A DNA stretch of 6,906 nucleotides from Desulfocapsa sulfexigens. GTDB taxonomy: Bacteria; Desulfobacterota; Desulfobulbia; Desulfobulbales; Desulfocapsaceae. The translations under genes were made by a program, and so were the position numbers. The stretch lies in assembly GCA_015661935.1 (NCBI GenBank), contig DQVD01000014.1, positions 1 through 6,906 on the forward strand, given 5' to 3'. Of the stretch, positions 6,616-6,906 are shown piece by piece (within the stretch, counting starts at the first letter, position 1; each line of letters begins with the position of its first letter). A model generated the notes under the pieces. That model had not been told where the DNA came from. It saw nothing but the letters and a program-made list of their open reading frames with translations, and searched no databases.

Positions 6616-6654
6616 TCAGAACAATTTCCTGTTTTTCTCAAAGAAATTTTCTGA
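6616..6654. repeat. Imperfect inverted repeat in the purM downstream spacer
   Basis: TCAGAACAATTTC (6616-6628) can pair with GAAATTTTCTGA (6643-6654), giving about 12 base pairs with one bulged C and a 14-base loop. It is AT-rich and has no T-run on either side, so it is not a standard terminator. It may be part of a repeat unit or a weak 3'-end structure for purM mRNA. Confidence 0.4.
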
Positions 6655-6676
6655 TAAGGCACTTAGGAACGGGAAC

Positions 6677-6799
6677 GAAATAACTTCCCATCTATGCAAT
6701 CTCAGCTTCAGGCCATATTTGATTGATCGGAAAAACAAACTTTCTGTGCGAATCATTCCCAGAAGTAGATACCAGATGGAAACCAACTGTAGTTATTTC
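6677..6799 (-). repeat. Dispersed intergenic element, copy 2, with terminal inverted repeats
   Basis: This 123-bp element is bounded by GAAATAACT (6677-6685) and AGTTATTTC (6791-6799), perfect 9-base terminal inverted repeats. A second inner pair, TTCCCATCT (6685-6693) against AGATGGAAA (6774-6782), matches at 8 of 9. Its right 74 bases are the inverse of copy 1 at 950-1023. It has no open frame of note, so it would be a non-autonomous, MITE- or BIME-like element; the class is inferred, since no transposase or flanking duplication was identified. Confidence 0.75.
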
Positions 6800-6822
6800 A
6801 GCCGCAGGCTGCTAACTATTCC

Positions 6823-6850
6823 GTCTTCTGTCTTCTGGTTTCTGTCTTCT
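6823..6850. repeat. Heptamer tandem repeat (GTCTTCT)
   Basis: Four contiguous 7-base units: GTCTTCT, GTCTTCT, GGTTTCT, GTCTTCT. The array begins 23 bases beyond element copy 2, after a small dyad (AGCC-GCA-GGCT, 6800-6810). It is non-coding as far as can be seen. The remaining bases to the right edge (6851-6906) show a C-rich stretch and no gene I can support; an open frame entering from the right on the minus strand cannot be excluded. Confidence 0.65.
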
Positions 6851-6906
6851 GATAATCCCCCCGCTAGACCCCACAATCACTCGTACCACCCTGAATCTTA
6901 TCAAGA

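Noticed and set aside
6851..6906. 3' end of a minus-strand gene entering from the right edge
   Set aside because: Two minus-strand frames are open for only a dozen to ~30 codons, one running into the heptamer repeat; too short to support.

Overview
This window looks like ordinary chromosomal DNA from a moderately AT-rich Gram-negative bacterium. The mix of genes and the repeat-rich spacers would fit a sulfate-reducer-like Desulfobacterota lineage, but that assignment is a guess from general character and rests on no marker gene. No rRNA, tRNA, CRISPR array, transposase or phage gene was seen.

Layout. Bases 1-869 hold the 3' end of a glycogen-debranching enzyme gene (glgX, + strand, cut by the left edge). 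Bases 870-1167 are a spacer filled with repeats. Next come two genes on the minus strand: mgtE (a CBS-domain Mg2+ channel, 3766 down to 2384) and then a membrane-anchored HtrA/DegS-type serine protease (2280 down to 1168). A strong intrinsic terminator separates them. A 155-bp divergent spacer leads to a + strand gene for a TPR-repeat protein fused to a class I SAM methyltransferase (3922-5145). It runs convergently, with a 19-bp gap, into a small two-helix DUF2065 membrane protein on the minus strand (5165-5362). purM (AIR synthetase, de novo purine synthesis) follows on the + strand (5506-6561). The last 345 bases are another non-coding, repeat-filled spacer.

The genes do not form one pathway. 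They are housekeeping functions: polysaccharide turnover, envelope proteolysis, Mg2+ uptake, an unassigned methylation and purine synthesis. Each seems to be its own transcription unit.

The most notable content is in the two long spacers. Both carry the same dispersed repeat, about 120 bp, in opposite orientations and about 5.7 kb apart (950-1023 matches the reverse complement of 6726-6799 at 67 of 74 positions). The better copy has terminal inverted repeats GAAATAACT/AGTTATTTC, like a MITE or REP/BIME-type element. A second short family, near-palindromic GTAARCGYTTAC, sits right at the stop codons of two unrelated genes, glgX and purM, and supplies the purM stop codon. I saw no convincing new multi-gene system; the repeats are the part that deserves a second look.
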